Assembly (NCBI GenBank): GCA_900539525.1
Contig: UQCM01000007.1
Span: 1 to 64,000 of the forward strand
Direction of reading: 5' to 3'
Source: an uncultured Blautia sp.
Lineage (GTDB): Bacteria; Bacillota; Clostridia; Lachnospirales; Lachnospiraceae
Length of the DNA stretch: 64,000 nt
Shown: positions 52,841-61,431 of the stretch, in pieces
Position numbering within the stretch: the stretch's first letter is position 1
How the letters are laid out: each line of letters begins with the position of its first letter
Program-made: the position numbers and the translations under genes
The notes under the pieces: generated by a model
Database searches by the model: none
Seen by the model: only the letters and a program-made list of their open reading frames with translations
What the model was told of the DNA's origin: nothing

Positions 52841-54188
52841 CTTCTTCATCTTCGTCGTAGTAGTATTCTTCTTCATCAAGTTCCTCTTCCTCATCCTCTC
52901 TTAGAATATAAAGTCCCTGAATGATCGAAAATGATATCAGCGTACTAAGCAGTGAACTTCCGCCTGTACTGATCAGTGGCAGGGTAACACCTGTCATCGG
53001 AATCATCTTCATCGCTCCCCCTATTGTTAAAAACACCTGAACACCGTAAAGACATCCCAGACCAAATGCTACATAACGGTAAAAATCCTCCTCAAGCTTC
53101 ATCGCAATATTTACAAACATGATAAAACAGCTCATGCAGATCAGTATCAGGCATATTGAAAAGACAGCCCCCAGTTCTTCCGTGACAGCAGCAAACATAA
53201 AGTCCTGGTCTACGATCGGAATCGCCCCGGGCGAGCCCTGAAACAGACCTGTACCAAACCAGCCACCGGCTCCGATGGCGAACAGTGCCTGTGCCACCTG
53301 ATATCCTCCGCCTGTATATTCTTTAAACGGATCTTTCCATATTTCTACACGTACCCGCACATGGCTAAACAGAAAATATGCCAGCACCGCTGCCAGTACC
53401 CCGGCTGCCAGACCTGCAAGAAGATAACGCGGGTCTCTCGTTGCCACGTACAGCATCATCAGATACGTAATAAAGAAAATCAATGCGCTTCCCAGATCTG
53501 TAGATATCACCAGTATCAGCACATGAACTGCAGCCAGAGCAGTCGTTACCACAATATTTTTAAACTCCGTGGATTTCGCCAGCATACCAGCCACAAAAAA
53601 TACAAACAGGATCTTCACAAACTCAGAAGGCTGTAAGGTAATGCCGGCAACCGTCAGGGAAAGCTTTGCCCCATAGGTCGTTCTGGCCATAACAGCCACT
53701 ACTCCCAGCAGACCGATTCCCAGAATTGCATAGAGCCATGCCCACTTTGTCAGAATTCTCATTTTACGGATAATGACAGGAATGATCAGCGCAATTACGG
53801 TTCCCGCTGCCAGTATCTTGAACTGCTTCGTTGCCTGGTCGTAAGAAAGTCTTGTCAGCATGATAAATCCTATCGTTATCAGCATGCACATATTGTTTAT
53901 GATAAGCTTTGAAGCCCGCGGATACAGGTTTCTCATAAAAACAAGGGCTGCAAATAGATACAGCACCTGTGCACCATAAAAAAACAAAAGCATAGGTCTT
54001 TCCATCTTCAGGTAAAACACCATAAAGGCAACAAAATGGATACAGAACATGACCACATTCTGCCTCAGAAACAGGAATTCCCTCGCATCCTCATCTTTCT
54101 TAAAAAACGCAAGATAGCACTGCAGGGTATAAATCACAATCAAGGCAATCAGCACATATCTTGATATCTCAATAATCAGTCTCGTCAC
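52797..54188 (-). CDS. FtsW/RodA/SpoVE-family peptidoglycan glycosyltransferase
   Basis: A 463-aa SEDS polymerase with about ten membrane segments. Conserved parts include LQPSEFVKI, STDLGSALIFFITYLMMLYVA and the C-terminal PMTGVTLPLISTGGSSLLSTLI. The start is GTG 54188 with AGGTGA upstream. The last 35 residues are strikingly acidic with Asp/Glu/Tyr tracts (EELDEEEYYYDEDEEDEYG), unusual for the family. It is coupled to the PBP gene that follows. Which of FtsW, RodA or SpoVE it corresponds to cannot be told. Confidence 0.92.
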   Translation of the reverse strand: MTRLIIEISRYVLIALIVIYTLQCYLAFFKKDEDAREFLFLRQNVVMFCIHFVAFMVFYLKMERPMLLFFYGAQVLYLFAALVFMRNLYPRASKLIINNMCMLITIGFIMLTRLSYDQATKQFKILAAGTVIALIIPVIIRKMRILTKWAWLYAILGIGLLGVVAVMARTTYGAKLSLTVAGITLQPSEFVKILFVFFVAGMLAKSTEFKNIVVTTALAAVHVLILVISTDLGSALIFFITYLMMLYVATRDPRYLLAGLAAGVLAAVLAYFLFSHVRVRVEIWKDPFKEYTGGGYQVAQALFAIGAGGWFGTGLFQGSPGAIPIVDQDFMFAAVTEELGAVFSICLILICMSCFIMFVNIAMKLEEDFYRYVAFGLGCLYGVQVFLTIGGAMKMIPMTGVTLPLISTGGSSLLSTLISFSIIQGLYILREDEEEELDEEEYYYDEDEEDEYGRYSDMRYPYR

Positions 54189-54196
54189 GTTTTCAC

Positions 54197-56542
54197 CTAC
54201 TCTACTCCACGTTTAAAGTGTCCTCTTGTAAAATCTCCAAAATCAAACTCTGCAATTCTCTCGTTAAAAAATCTTTCTGCGAATACTTCTGCAATCCTTT
54301 TAACCTGTTCAGGCGGTTCCATAGTGAAGGAGAGCCGGATCCCGTACGGCTTTAGTTCGTCCAGTTCTTTTTTATTATCAAGTAAAACCAGCGGCACCTG
54401 ATTATAAATCATATTGTAACAGAACTCACAGTGGTTTTTTACCGGGAACTTCTTTCCTTTCCGGTCCTTCAGATACAGCAGTCCGCTTTTTTTCGTACAT
54501 CCTGATGTGTTATTCCTCACACATTGTGCAGATACCATCATCGGAAGATAACCGTATACAAGAATTTCACTGTCCGCACAGCCCCTCTTTGCCAGTTCTC
54601 TGTTATTCAGTTCCAGTGGTGCTGTATTCCTTTCAATGCCCTGCATTCTCCAGAACTCTTTTGCATACCGGTTATACGTGTAAACATTGTGATCCGGAAT
54701 CAGATCGCACTGTATTTTGTGTTCCCGCAAAAAGAAAAACTCTTCATAATTCTTGAAAATAATGCCGTCAAACAGCATCAGTGCCTCCAGACTTTCCTGA
54801 TGTTCATATAATTCACGGACAGATTTTCTGAAAATATACGGCATGATATAATAACAGGACTTTCCCTCCCGCCTGCACCTGTCTACCCATTCCTCTGCCT
54901 GATATCTTTTCAAAGGTACCGGCAGACAGGTGCTGTTAAGATAAATCCCGGTAATCTGAGATATCTTCAGTAACGGTTCCATCTGCTGAACAGTTTCCAC
55001 AGATGCATACAGTCTATGCCCCTTCCAGTCTCTTTCGGACTTTACCGGACGGATCAGATTGTTCCCCGGTGATTTTCGTCTCCCGGCAGACAGTATCTTT
55101 TCTTCCATGCGTTCCATCGCCTCTCTTCGCAGCTCATTGATACTCTGCAGAGGCAAAAACAAACCATCCTCCATTTCAATTTTTAAACGATCAAAGACAA
55201 ATGGCGTATTTCCTGTTTTCTCGATCTGCCTTTTCACCCTTTCCGGTTGAAGCGGCTGGTTACAGGATGGCTGTGGAATGACGCCCTTTACACTGACAGC
55301 AGTTTTCTCCATAGTTACGCTTAGTATAACAGGCTGTCCTGATGAAATCATTAATTTACCATTAATTTTTCCTTTTCTTTCTTTCTGCAGATAGTCCCTG
55401 TCCAGTTCTGAAATCAGAACTTCATCTTTTGTCCGGTGAAAGATCATGCCGGCAGATATCCTTCTGCTCTCTGCCGGCGTCAACTTCAACCGGAACGTGC
55501 TTCCCTTCTTCACATCCTGTGTGATCGTTGCTTTTTCCAGAACATCTCCTTTATGAAGCTCCTCCAGAGCGGAAAGTGTCAGGATTCCCTTCTGTACAGA
55601 AACCACCTTTGCAGCTTCTGTACCGAAGTGGTTCGCTCTCTTCAAAGACATCATCTGTCTGCCATTATGCATTTCATAATATCCTGTAGTAAAACCACCT
55701 CTGTTGTAGAGAGCCATCAGCTCCCTCATATCTTCCTCAGAAACACGATAGTTCTTTTTGCCATGCTCAAGTGCTTCATCCAGATATTTTCTGTAAATTC
55801 TTACTACGCCGGCTGTATATTCCGGACGCTTCATACGCCCCTCTATTTTCAGGGAAAACACACCGGCCTGCAGAATTTCAGGAAGGATCTCCAATGTGCA
55901 GATATCCTTTGGACTTAGCAGATAACCTTCTGATTTTCCTGCCTGATAAGGAAGACGGCACGGCTGGGCACAGCGTCCTCTGTTTCCACTTCGCCCTCCG
56001 ATCAGACTGCTGTACAGACACTGTCCCGAATAACAATAACAGAGCGCACCATGAACAAAGCTTTCGATTTCCAGAGAGGTTTCTTTACGGATCTCTCTGA
56101 TTTCCTCCAGAGAAAGCTCTCTCGATGTCACCACTCTGCTCACGCCCAGTGACTCCAGAAGCCTCACTCCTTTTGTCCCGCAGATCGTCATCTGTGTACT
56201 GGCATGAATCTCCAGTTCCGGAAATGCCTCCTGTATATACAGGATCACTCCCGGATCCTGCACGATGACTGCATCCAGCCCTTTTTCGTAATAAGGCTTA
56301 AGATAGTCATACAACAGATCCATTTCGTCATCTTTCAGCAAAGTGTTTACCGTCAGATAAAGCCTGCATCCTCGAAGGTGACAATAATCTATCGCTGCCA
56401 GCAATTCTTCCTCTGTCAGATTATCCGCATAAGCTCTGGCACCAAAACGTGTCCCCCCCACATAGACTGCATCTGCTCCCGCCGTCACTGCTGCCCGCAG
56501 ACTCTCAAAAGAGCCTGCCGGTGCAAGTAATTCTGCTCGCAT
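54197..56542 (-). CDS. U32-family peptidase / RNA hydroxylation-type protein
   Basis: A 781-aa protein from ATG 56542 (GGAGG five bases before). The N-terminal half carries the U32 signature ESFVHGALCYCYSGQCLYS plus GGRSGNRGRCAQPCRLPY, with the Cys cluster of the RlhA/TrhP subgroup, whose characterised members hydroxylate rRNA or tRNA. The second half is a less conserved domain with another Cys cluster (CVRNNTSGCTKK and CEFC). It lies between zapA and the cell-wall genes. The in vivo target is unknown here. Confidence 0.88.
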   Translation of the reverse strand: MRAELLAPAGSFESLRAAVTAGADAVYVGGTRFGARAYADNLTEEELLAAIDYCHLRGCRLYLTVNTLLKDDEMDLLYDYLKPYYEKGLDAVIVQDPGVILYIQEAFPELEIHASTQMTICGTKGVRLLESLGVSRVVTSRELSLEEIREIRKETSLEIESFVHGALCYCYSGQCLYSSLIGGRSGNRGRCAQPCRLPYQAGKSEGYLLSPKDICTLEILPEILQAGVFSLKIEGRMKRPEYTAGVVRIYRKYLDEALEHGKKNYRVSEEDMRELMALYNRGGFTTGYYEMHNGRQMMSLKRANHFGTEAAKVVSVQKGILTLSALEELHKGDVLEKATITQDVKKGSTFRLKLTPAESRRISAGMIFHRTKDEVLISELDRDYLQKERKGKINGKLMISSGQPVILSVTMEKTAVSVKGVIPQPSCNQPLQPERVKRQIEKTGNTPFVFDRLKIEMEDGLFLPLQSINELRREAMERMEEKILSAGRRKSPGNNLIRPVKSERDWKGHRLYASVETVQQMEPLLKISQITGIYLNSTCLPVPLKRYQAEEWVDRCRREGKSCYYIMPYIFRKSVRELYEHQESLEALMLFDGIIFKNYEEFFFLREHKIQCDLIPDHNVYTYNRYAKEFWRMQGIERNTAPLELNNRELAKRGCADSEILVYGYLPMMVSAQCVRNNTSGCTKKSGLLYLKDRKGKKFPVKNHCEFCYNMIYNQVPLVLLDNKKELDELKPYGIRLSFTMEPPEQVKRIAEVFAERFFNERIAEFDFGDFTRGHFKRGVE

Positions 56543-56564
56543 AAATACCTCCGTATACCGCAAA

Positions 56565-56583
56565 GGCTGTCATAAAGACAGCC
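56565..56583 (-). terminator. Weak hairpin between zapA and the U32 gene
   Basis: GGCTGTC-TTTAT-GACAGCC is a 7-bp stem followed by TTTGCGG, 17 nt after the zapA stop. It could attenuate rather than stop transcription. Confidence 0.4.
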
Positions 56584-56599
56584 CCACAATACCTTCTTA

Positions 56600-57004
56600 T
56601 TATTTTTTCTCTCTCAGTTCCGTTTCCAGACCAATCATCTTCTTCTGCTGCTCTTCCAGTTCCTTCTGCTGCTCAGATACGGTTCTTTCTGTTGTCTCAA
56701 GCTTAATCTGTGCAGCAATCAGCTCATGCTTCAGGTCATAGAGTTCCTTATCTTTCTCCGACAGTTCCTCTTCTACCATCTCGACCTGTTTCTTTGCCTT
56801 AAAATAGTCATCAGCAATATTCAACTGCAGAAGCATGCTCTTCTGCTCTCTGGGCTGTCGGCAGTATCCTTCCAGCTTCTTAAACTCCGCCAGTTTATTA
56901 TTTATGTATGTGGCAACCTTCTGCAGATACTCCTCGCTCTCATATCCGCTCAAAGTATATATTTTTCCGTCAATCAGCACTTCTGTTCTGTTTTTGGATG
57001 ACAT
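56600..57004 (-). CDS. zapA: Cell division protein ZapA
   Basis: A 134-aa ZapA that bundles FtsZ filaments. The N-terminal globular domain (TEVLIDGKIYTLSGYESEEYLQKVATYINNKL) is followed by a long coiled coil. ATG 57004 has AAAGGGAG upstream; a longer frame lacks a good site. It is the first gene of the division cluster that continues with the U32, FtsW-like and PBP genes. Confidence 0.88.
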   Translation of the reverse strand: MSSKNRTEVLIDGKIYTLSGYESEEYLQKVATYINNKLAEFKKLEGYCRQPREQKSMLLQLNIADDYFKAKKQVEMVEEELSEKDKELYDLKHELIAAQIKLETTERTVSEQQKELEEQQKKMIGLETELREKK

Positions 57005-57117
57005 TCCCGTAGTTCTCCCTTTCTTTCGTTCTATCATACCTTCGGGAAAATTAGTCTTTTTTCCCCACACTCATTTATCATTATAAACGAAATCCTGAGA
57101 ATTACAACATTTTCTTT

Positions 57118-57270
57118 TCAATTATTCAGAGTCCATTCGCAAAATCGCCTCTGCGAGGCTTTCCTTTTACTCATGCAGGGCTCTCACCCTATAGATCTAT
57201 AAAATTTGCCTCTGGTGAGAGGGCTCCCCAGGGCAAATATTTATAAATCTGCATGACTCTGAACAGTTAC
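57118..57270 (-). repeat. Full-length 153-bp miniature element overlapping the ruvB 3' end
   Basis: This is the second intact copy, inverted relative to 48371-48523 and about 92 percent identical by eye. Its far end reads TCAATTATTCAGAG instead of GTAACTATTCAGAG. The ruvB stop codon (57241-57243) and last nine sense codons are made from this copy. No 8-bp target duplication is seen here, so it may be an older insertion. Confidence 0.88.
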
Positions 57271-58248
57271 CAAATGATGATAGGCGAGCTCTGATACGAT
57301 TCGTCCTCTGGGGGTACGATTGATAAATCCGGTCTTGATCAGATAAGGTTCATAAACATCCTCGATCGTTCCGGGATCCTCTCCAATTGCCGCCGCCAGC
57401 GTATCCAGTCCCACCGGTCCGCCACTGAACTTCTCAATCATCGTAAGAAGTATATTTCTGTCGGTCTGATCAAGTCCATATTTATCAACTTCGAGAAGAT
57501 CCAGTGCCAGCGCTGCAACCTCGCCGGTAATACAGCCGTCAAACTTTACCTGTGCAAAATCTCTCACTCTTTTCAGCAGCCGGTTTGCCAGTCTCGGTGT
57601 GCCGCGGGAACGTTTCGCCATCTCAGAAGCGCCTTTTGCATCGATCTGCACGCCGAGCACCTGTGCCGAACGCCGTATGATCGTAGTGAGCTCTTCCTCT
57701 GTATAGAACTCCAGACGATGCACCACACCGAAACGGTCACGCAGGGGAGCTGTCAAAAGACCGGCCCTTGTCGTAGCTCCTACCAGCGTAAATCTTGGAA
57801 GATCCAGCCGGATCGAGCGCGCTGCCGCCCCTTTCCCGATCATAATATCGATGGAATAATCCTCCATGGCGGGATACAGAACCTCCTCCACCTGACGGTT
57901 CAGGCGGTGGATCTCATCTACAAATAAAAGATCTCCCTCCTGAAGATTATTCAGGATCGCAGCCATTTCTCCCGGTTTCTCAATTGCCGGACCGGAAGTG
58001 ATCTTTATGTTTACCCCCATCTCATTGGCAATAATCCCGGCGAGTGTTGTCTTTCCAAGCCCCGGCGGTCCGTACAGGAGCACATGATCCAGTGCGTCCC
58101 CCCGCTCCTTTGCTGCCTGAATATAAATCTTCAGGGTTTCCTTTGCTTTACTCTGCCCGATATAATCATCCAGCGTCTGCGGCCGGAGATTTGACTCTGT
58201 CTTTAAATCTTCCTCTAATATGTCCGAGGTGATAATTCTTCTTCCCAT
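57241..58248 (-). CDS. ruvB: Holliday junction branch migration ATPase RuvB
   Basis: A 335-aa AAA+ motor of the RuvAB complex. Walker [12 protein letters not shown], Walker [12 protein letters not shown], the sensor 1 GATTRAGLL and the winged-helix C-terminal domain ([37 protein letters not shown]) are complete. The C-terminus after ELAYHHL reads VTVQSHADL and stops; these residues are encoded by the terminal repeat of the adjacent miniature element. It follows ruvA by 67 nt. Confidence 0.96.
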   Translation of the reverse strand: MGRRIITSDILEEDLKTESNLRPQTLDDYIGQSKAKETLKIYIQAAKERGDALDHVLLYGPPGLGKTTLAGIIANEMGVNIKITSGPAIEKPGEMAAILNNLQEGDLLFVDEIHRLNRQVEEVLYPAMEDYSIDIMIGKGAAARSIRLDLPRFTLVGATTRAGLLTAPLRDRFGVVHRLEFYTEEELTTIIRRSAQVLGVQIDAKGASEMAKRSRGTPRLANRLLKRVRDFAQVKFDGCITGEVAALALDLLEVDKYGLDQTDRNILLTMIEKFSGGPVGLDTLAAAIGEDPGTIEDVYEPYLIKTGFINRTPRGRIVSELAYHHLVTVQSHADL

Positions 58249-58315
58249 GATCTTCCACCCTTAGTATCCGCCCTGTCATTTTGCAGTAATGATTGAAACA
58301 CACGCCGTCCTGTCA

Positions 58316-58924
58316 TTACAGCATGTATTTCAATGCGGCTCTTAAAATTGCCTCTGTATCCATATCGTCTGCCGGATCAGCCTGTCTGACTGCCCGCAGT
58401 GCCTCTGCATTCGCATATCCCAGTGCCACCAGCGCCTGTACCGCTTCATTTCTTGCATCATTCATGCCGGAAGCAGTAGATGCATTCTCACTGTCTGCCA
58501 TCCTTTTCTCAAACGCATCCTCCAGGCTCAGCTTATCCTTCAGTTCAAGAATCATCTTCTGAGCCGTCTTGTTTCCGATCCCCGGTGCTTTTGAAATGCT
58601 TTTTGCGTCATCCGCCAGGACTGCAAAGCGAAGATCATCTGCCGTCATGACAGACAGTACTCCGAGCGCAGCCTTTGGACCCACACCATTTACATTCAGC
58701 AAAAGTCTGAAGATCTCCAGATCATCTCCGGACAGAAAACCGTAAAGCTGCATGGCATCTTCTTTTACATTCAGGAAGGTGTGAAGCTTCACCATCTCTC
58801 CAACGGATGGCATGGATGATGCATCCCTCGATGTAATAAACAACTGATACCCCATATCATGAACATCCACTATCACTTTTGTCTCACTGATATCCACTAC
58901 CCTGCCGCGTATGTATGCGATCAT
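58316..58924 (-). CDS. ruvA: Holliday junction DNA-binding protein RuvA
   Basis: A 202-aa RuvA. The N-terminal OB fold (MIAYIRGRVVDISETKVIVDVHDMGYQL), the HhH motifs (LLNVNGVGPKAALGVLS and APGIGNKTAQKMILELKDKL) and the flexible linker plus C-terminal domain III (EAVQALVALGYANAEALRAV) that binds RuvB are all present. ATG 58924 is the conventional start; the 16 codons upstream overlap the cobC-ruvA hairpin region. Confidence 0.95.
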   Translation of the reverse strand: MIAYIRGRVVDISETKVIVDVHDMGYQLFITSRDASSMPSVGEMVKLHTFLNVKEDAMQLYGFLSGDDLEIFRLLLNVNGVGPKAALGVLSVMTADDLRFAVLADDAKSISKAPGIGNKTAQKMILELKDKLSLEDAFEKRMADSENASTASGMNDARNEAVQALVALGYANAEALRAVRQADPADDMDTEAILRAALKYML

Positions 58925-58969
58925 CTCATCCGCCTCCGTCTTTTTCTCATGTTTAGCGGATCCCGACAT

Positions 58970-59000
58970 CATGATTTTTCATGCAGGCATGAAAATCATG
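58970..59000. other. Palindromic hairpin between cobC and ruvA
   Basis: CATGATTTTTCATG and CATGAAAATCATG form a stem of 13-14 bp with one bulge. It starts within the last codon of cobC (stop TGA at 58996-58998). There is no clean U-run after it, so it is a possible processing or attenuation site between the cobalamin operon and ruvAB. Confidence 0.5.
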
Positions 59001-59619
59001 ACTTTTTGACCCTGGCATCATCATAACATAAGCTTATTCTCAAATCAACCGTATGTTCGATTTTTATTGTTTTTCCATTTTCTTCAACCTGAAGCATAAA
59101 CCCCTCTCCATTTTTCACCTGCCATCGATAGTATTCTCCAGGCGGTATTCCCCATCTATCCATGATAGACATGATCGTGCCGCCGTGTACGGCCAGAGCG
59201 ATACTGCGATATCCTGCTTTTATTGAATGATCAAGAATGCCCTGAAACTGCCTCTGTACTCTTTCCTTAAACACCTCCAGGGATTCCCCGCCAGGAAACG
59301 GCATAGTTCCGTTACTGTCGATCCATGCCTGATACTTCAGATTTCCGGTCAGCTCTTTATAATTCTTATTTTCAAACTCTCCAAAGTCACATTCCCTGAA
59401 ATCATCCACGACCGTTACCGGAAGATCCGGCCAGAGAATTTCCGCCGTTTCCAGACAGCGTCTTAACGGACTGGAAAATACGACTTCCGGATAGCTTTGC
59501 CATTTATGTTGAAGTTCCAGGATTCCTTCCCTGCAAAGAGGCTCATCTGTTCTCCCGATGTAGCGCTTCTTAAGATTTCCCGCTGTCTTCCCATGGCGGA
59601 TCATCAGTATTTCAAGCAT
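58996..59619 (-). CDS. cobC: Histidine phosphatase, probable alpha-ribazole phosphatase
   Basis: A 207-aa member of the phosphoglycerate mutase-like family. The active-site RHGKTAGN motif is at residues 8-15, with the second histidine in LAVHGGTI. In this operon it is most likely CobC, which dephosphorylates alpha-ribazole phosphate or cobalamin 5'-phosphate. The assignment is based on family and position, since related phosphatases have other substrates. It overlaps the preceding CobU-like gene by 8 nt. Confidence 0.8.
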   Translation of the reverse strand: MLEILMIRHGKTAGNLKKRYIGRTDEPLCREGILELQHKWQSYPEVVFSSPLRRCLETAEILWPDLPVTVVDDFRECDFGEFENKNYKELTGNLKYQAWIDSNGTMPFPGGESLEVFKERVQRQFQGILDHSIKAGYRSIALAVHGGTIMSIMDRWGIPPGEYYRWQVKNGEGFMLQVEENGKTIKIEHTVDLRISLCYDDARVKKS

Positions 59620-59992
59620 GTTTTATCACCATCCCGATTCCGCAGATCACTCTGCACACTTCTTCCGCTTCTGCTGCAAGTTCACAGCAGAGTCTTCCAT
59701 GGATTTCACGAAATCTCCTGTCAAAGGCATCCATCGGCACAACACCGTATCCCAGTTCATTTGTAATGATGACGATCTCTCTGTTCTCTTCTTTCAGTCT
59801 GCATCTCAGTGCCCGAATCGCTCTCTCATCTGTTAACGCCCTGCGAATATACTCATGAAAATGATGAATCCCCTCACATTGGAAGATTTCTTCAAAATCA
59901 CAGCTTCTCCCGTCTGCCCAGTTATTTATACAATATTTTTCTGAAGCATAAGCATATTTTCCCTGATACGCTCCTCCGATTACCAGCTTCAT
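59612..59992 (-). CDS. CobU-like protein with altered P-loop
   Basis: A 126-aa protein from ATG 59992 (CAGGAGGAATT). It starts MKLVIGGAYQGKYAYASEKY, a CobU-like beginning, but the P-loop GGAYQGKY has Tyr in place of the Ser/Thr after Lys. Later motifs are REIVIITNELGYGVVPMD, like the CobU VVVTNE..G segment. At 126 aa it is shorter than CobU (180 aa) and lacks a canonical kinase loop. It may be a degenerate or regulatory paralogue next to the true cobU at 60873-61415, separated from cobS by a gap with a conserved motif. Confidence 0.75.
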   Translation of the reverse strand: MKLVIGGAYQGKYAYASEKYCINNWADGRSCDFEEIFQCEGIHHFHEYIRRALTDERAIRALRCRLKEENREIVIITNELGYGVVPMDAFDRRFREIHGRLCCELAAEAEEVCRVICGIGMVIKHA

Positions 59993-60102
59993 AATTCCTC
60001 CTGTTCTAATCTTCATCCCCGGTATATCCTGTCCGCCTGACGCATGCCCCTGAAACACATGGCATTGGATGAGAGATTTTCATCTTCATACACACACTGC
60101 TG

Positions 60103-60873
60103 TCAAAGCAGGAGCAAAAGGAACTTTGCACCCGTTACGAATAACGCCATCACAAGTTCACAGATCTGAAGAAAAAACCCGGCCAGATCCCCGGTGATCC
60201 CTCCAAATTTCTGATATGCCATTCTTCTGTAACAGAACAGAGTCAGGAATGCTCCGGCTGCACCTGCAGCTCCCCCGGCCGGGTTCACGGCAATCATCAC
60301 CGCTGAAGCCGCCACGGCACACAGCGCCATCACGATACGCACTCTGCCCTTGACAGCCATATCAGAAAAGGTGGCAGCCAGTCCTGTGTTTTTCGCCATT
60401 CGAAAGGATACGATTGAAAAGCCACTGAGTGCGCGTGACAGGATAAATCCCGGTGCCAGCACTGTGACCATCTCCAGATCTGCCTCCGAAAGGATGCCAA
60501 AATACAGGAGAAAATAACTGATTCCCACAATCACAGCAAATGCCCCGGCATGGGAATCCTTTAAAATCTCAAGCTTTTGTTCCATTGGTTTATAAGAACT
60601 CAATGCATCTGCGGTATCCAGAAGCCCGTCCACATGAATTCCCCCGGTGATCATGACAGGGATCAGCACGAGCACTGCCGTCCGGAGGATCTGTCCGACC
60701 CCCATCTTTCCTGCCAGGTACATCCAGAGCAGTTCTGCACCACCGATGACCGCTCCGATGGCCGGAAAGAAACACAGACAATACTTCATACTCTCTTTTG
60801 TCCACTCCGTCTTTGGCATTGGAATCTTACTGTACATAGAAAATGCAACAAAAAAACTTCTGATTACATTCAT
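60103..60873 (-). CDS. cobS: Adenosylcobinamide-GDP ribazoletransferase (cobalamin synthase)
   Basis: A 256-aa polytopic membrane enzyme. The family signatures are the N-terminal FSMYSKIPMPKTEW, GGIHVDGLLDTADAL and the downstream KMEILKDSHAGAFAV-like motif (KLEILKDSHAGAFAVI). It joins adenosylcobinamide-GDP to alpha-ribazole(-phosphate). Its start overlaps the cobU stop by one base. Confidence 0.94.
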   Translation of the reverse strand: MNVIRSFFVAFSMYSKIPMPKTEWTKESMKYCLCFFPAIGAVIGGAELLWMYLAGKMGVGQILRTAVLVLIPVMITGGIHVDGLLDTADALSSYKPMEQKLEILKDSHAGAFAVIVGISYFLLYFGILSEADLEMVTVLAPGFILSRALSGFSIVSFRMAKNTGLAATFSDMAVKGRVRIVMALCAVAASAVMIAVNPAGGAAGAAGAFLTLFCYRRMAYQKFGGITGDLAGFFLQICELVMALFVTGAKFLLLLL

Positions 60874-61415
60874 TAGATACCGCCCTCTTTTCCTTCTCTC
60901 TTCCTGCTGACCGGAAGAGGAATCCCATATACGACTTCAACGACCCTGTCTGCCATATTTCCCATCACCTGATTGATCTTTCCCAGATACTTCTGATATC
61001 TTTTCGTATCCGGATCATACTCGTATCCATCCGAAAAGATTTCATTCGTGACGACCACAAGGTGACGTGCCCTCTTCTGCAATCGGGAAATTCCCTGAAG
61101 AATCTGTGAAACCGTATCCTCCCCGGCACCGCCCGGAGCAAACATTTCGTTTGCTGTCAGGTTTGACATACACTCCAGAAGAATGATGCTGTCCTCAGGG
61201 ACATCCACACTCTTTAAATCCATATAACACTCCAGCGTATCAAAGCATTTGTCCGCCCGCATCATCCGGTGTCTGGCAATACGCTTTCTGCTCTCTTCAT
61301 CAAAGCTCATCATCGTAGCAATATAAATGCGTTTTCCCTGACCCAGTTTCAGAATCTCATTCTCTGCGTAAGCAGATTTTCCGCTCCCGCTTCCCCCTGT
61401 CACTAATAAAAACAT
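60873..61415 (-). CDS. cobU: Adenosylcobinamide kinase/guanylyltransferase
   Basis: A 180-aa CobU. The P-loop GGSGSGKSAYAENEI is at the N-terminus, and IYIATMMSFDEESRKRIARHR (with the guanylylated His region), LLECMSNLTANEMF and VVVTNEIFSDGYE are typical. It phosphorylates adenosylcobinamide and transfers GMP. It lies 16 nt after cobT. Confidence 0.95.
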   Translation of the reverse strand: MFLLVTGGSGSGKSAYAENEILKLGQGKRIYIATMMSFDEESRKRIARHRMMRADKCFDTLECYMDLKSVDVPEDSIILLECMSNLTANEMFAPGGAGEDTVSQILQGISRLQKRARHLVVVTNEIFSDGYEYDPDTKRYQKYLGKINQVMGNMADRVVEVVYGIPLPVSRKREGKEGGI

Positions 61416-61431
61416 CCTTTATTCTCCATCC

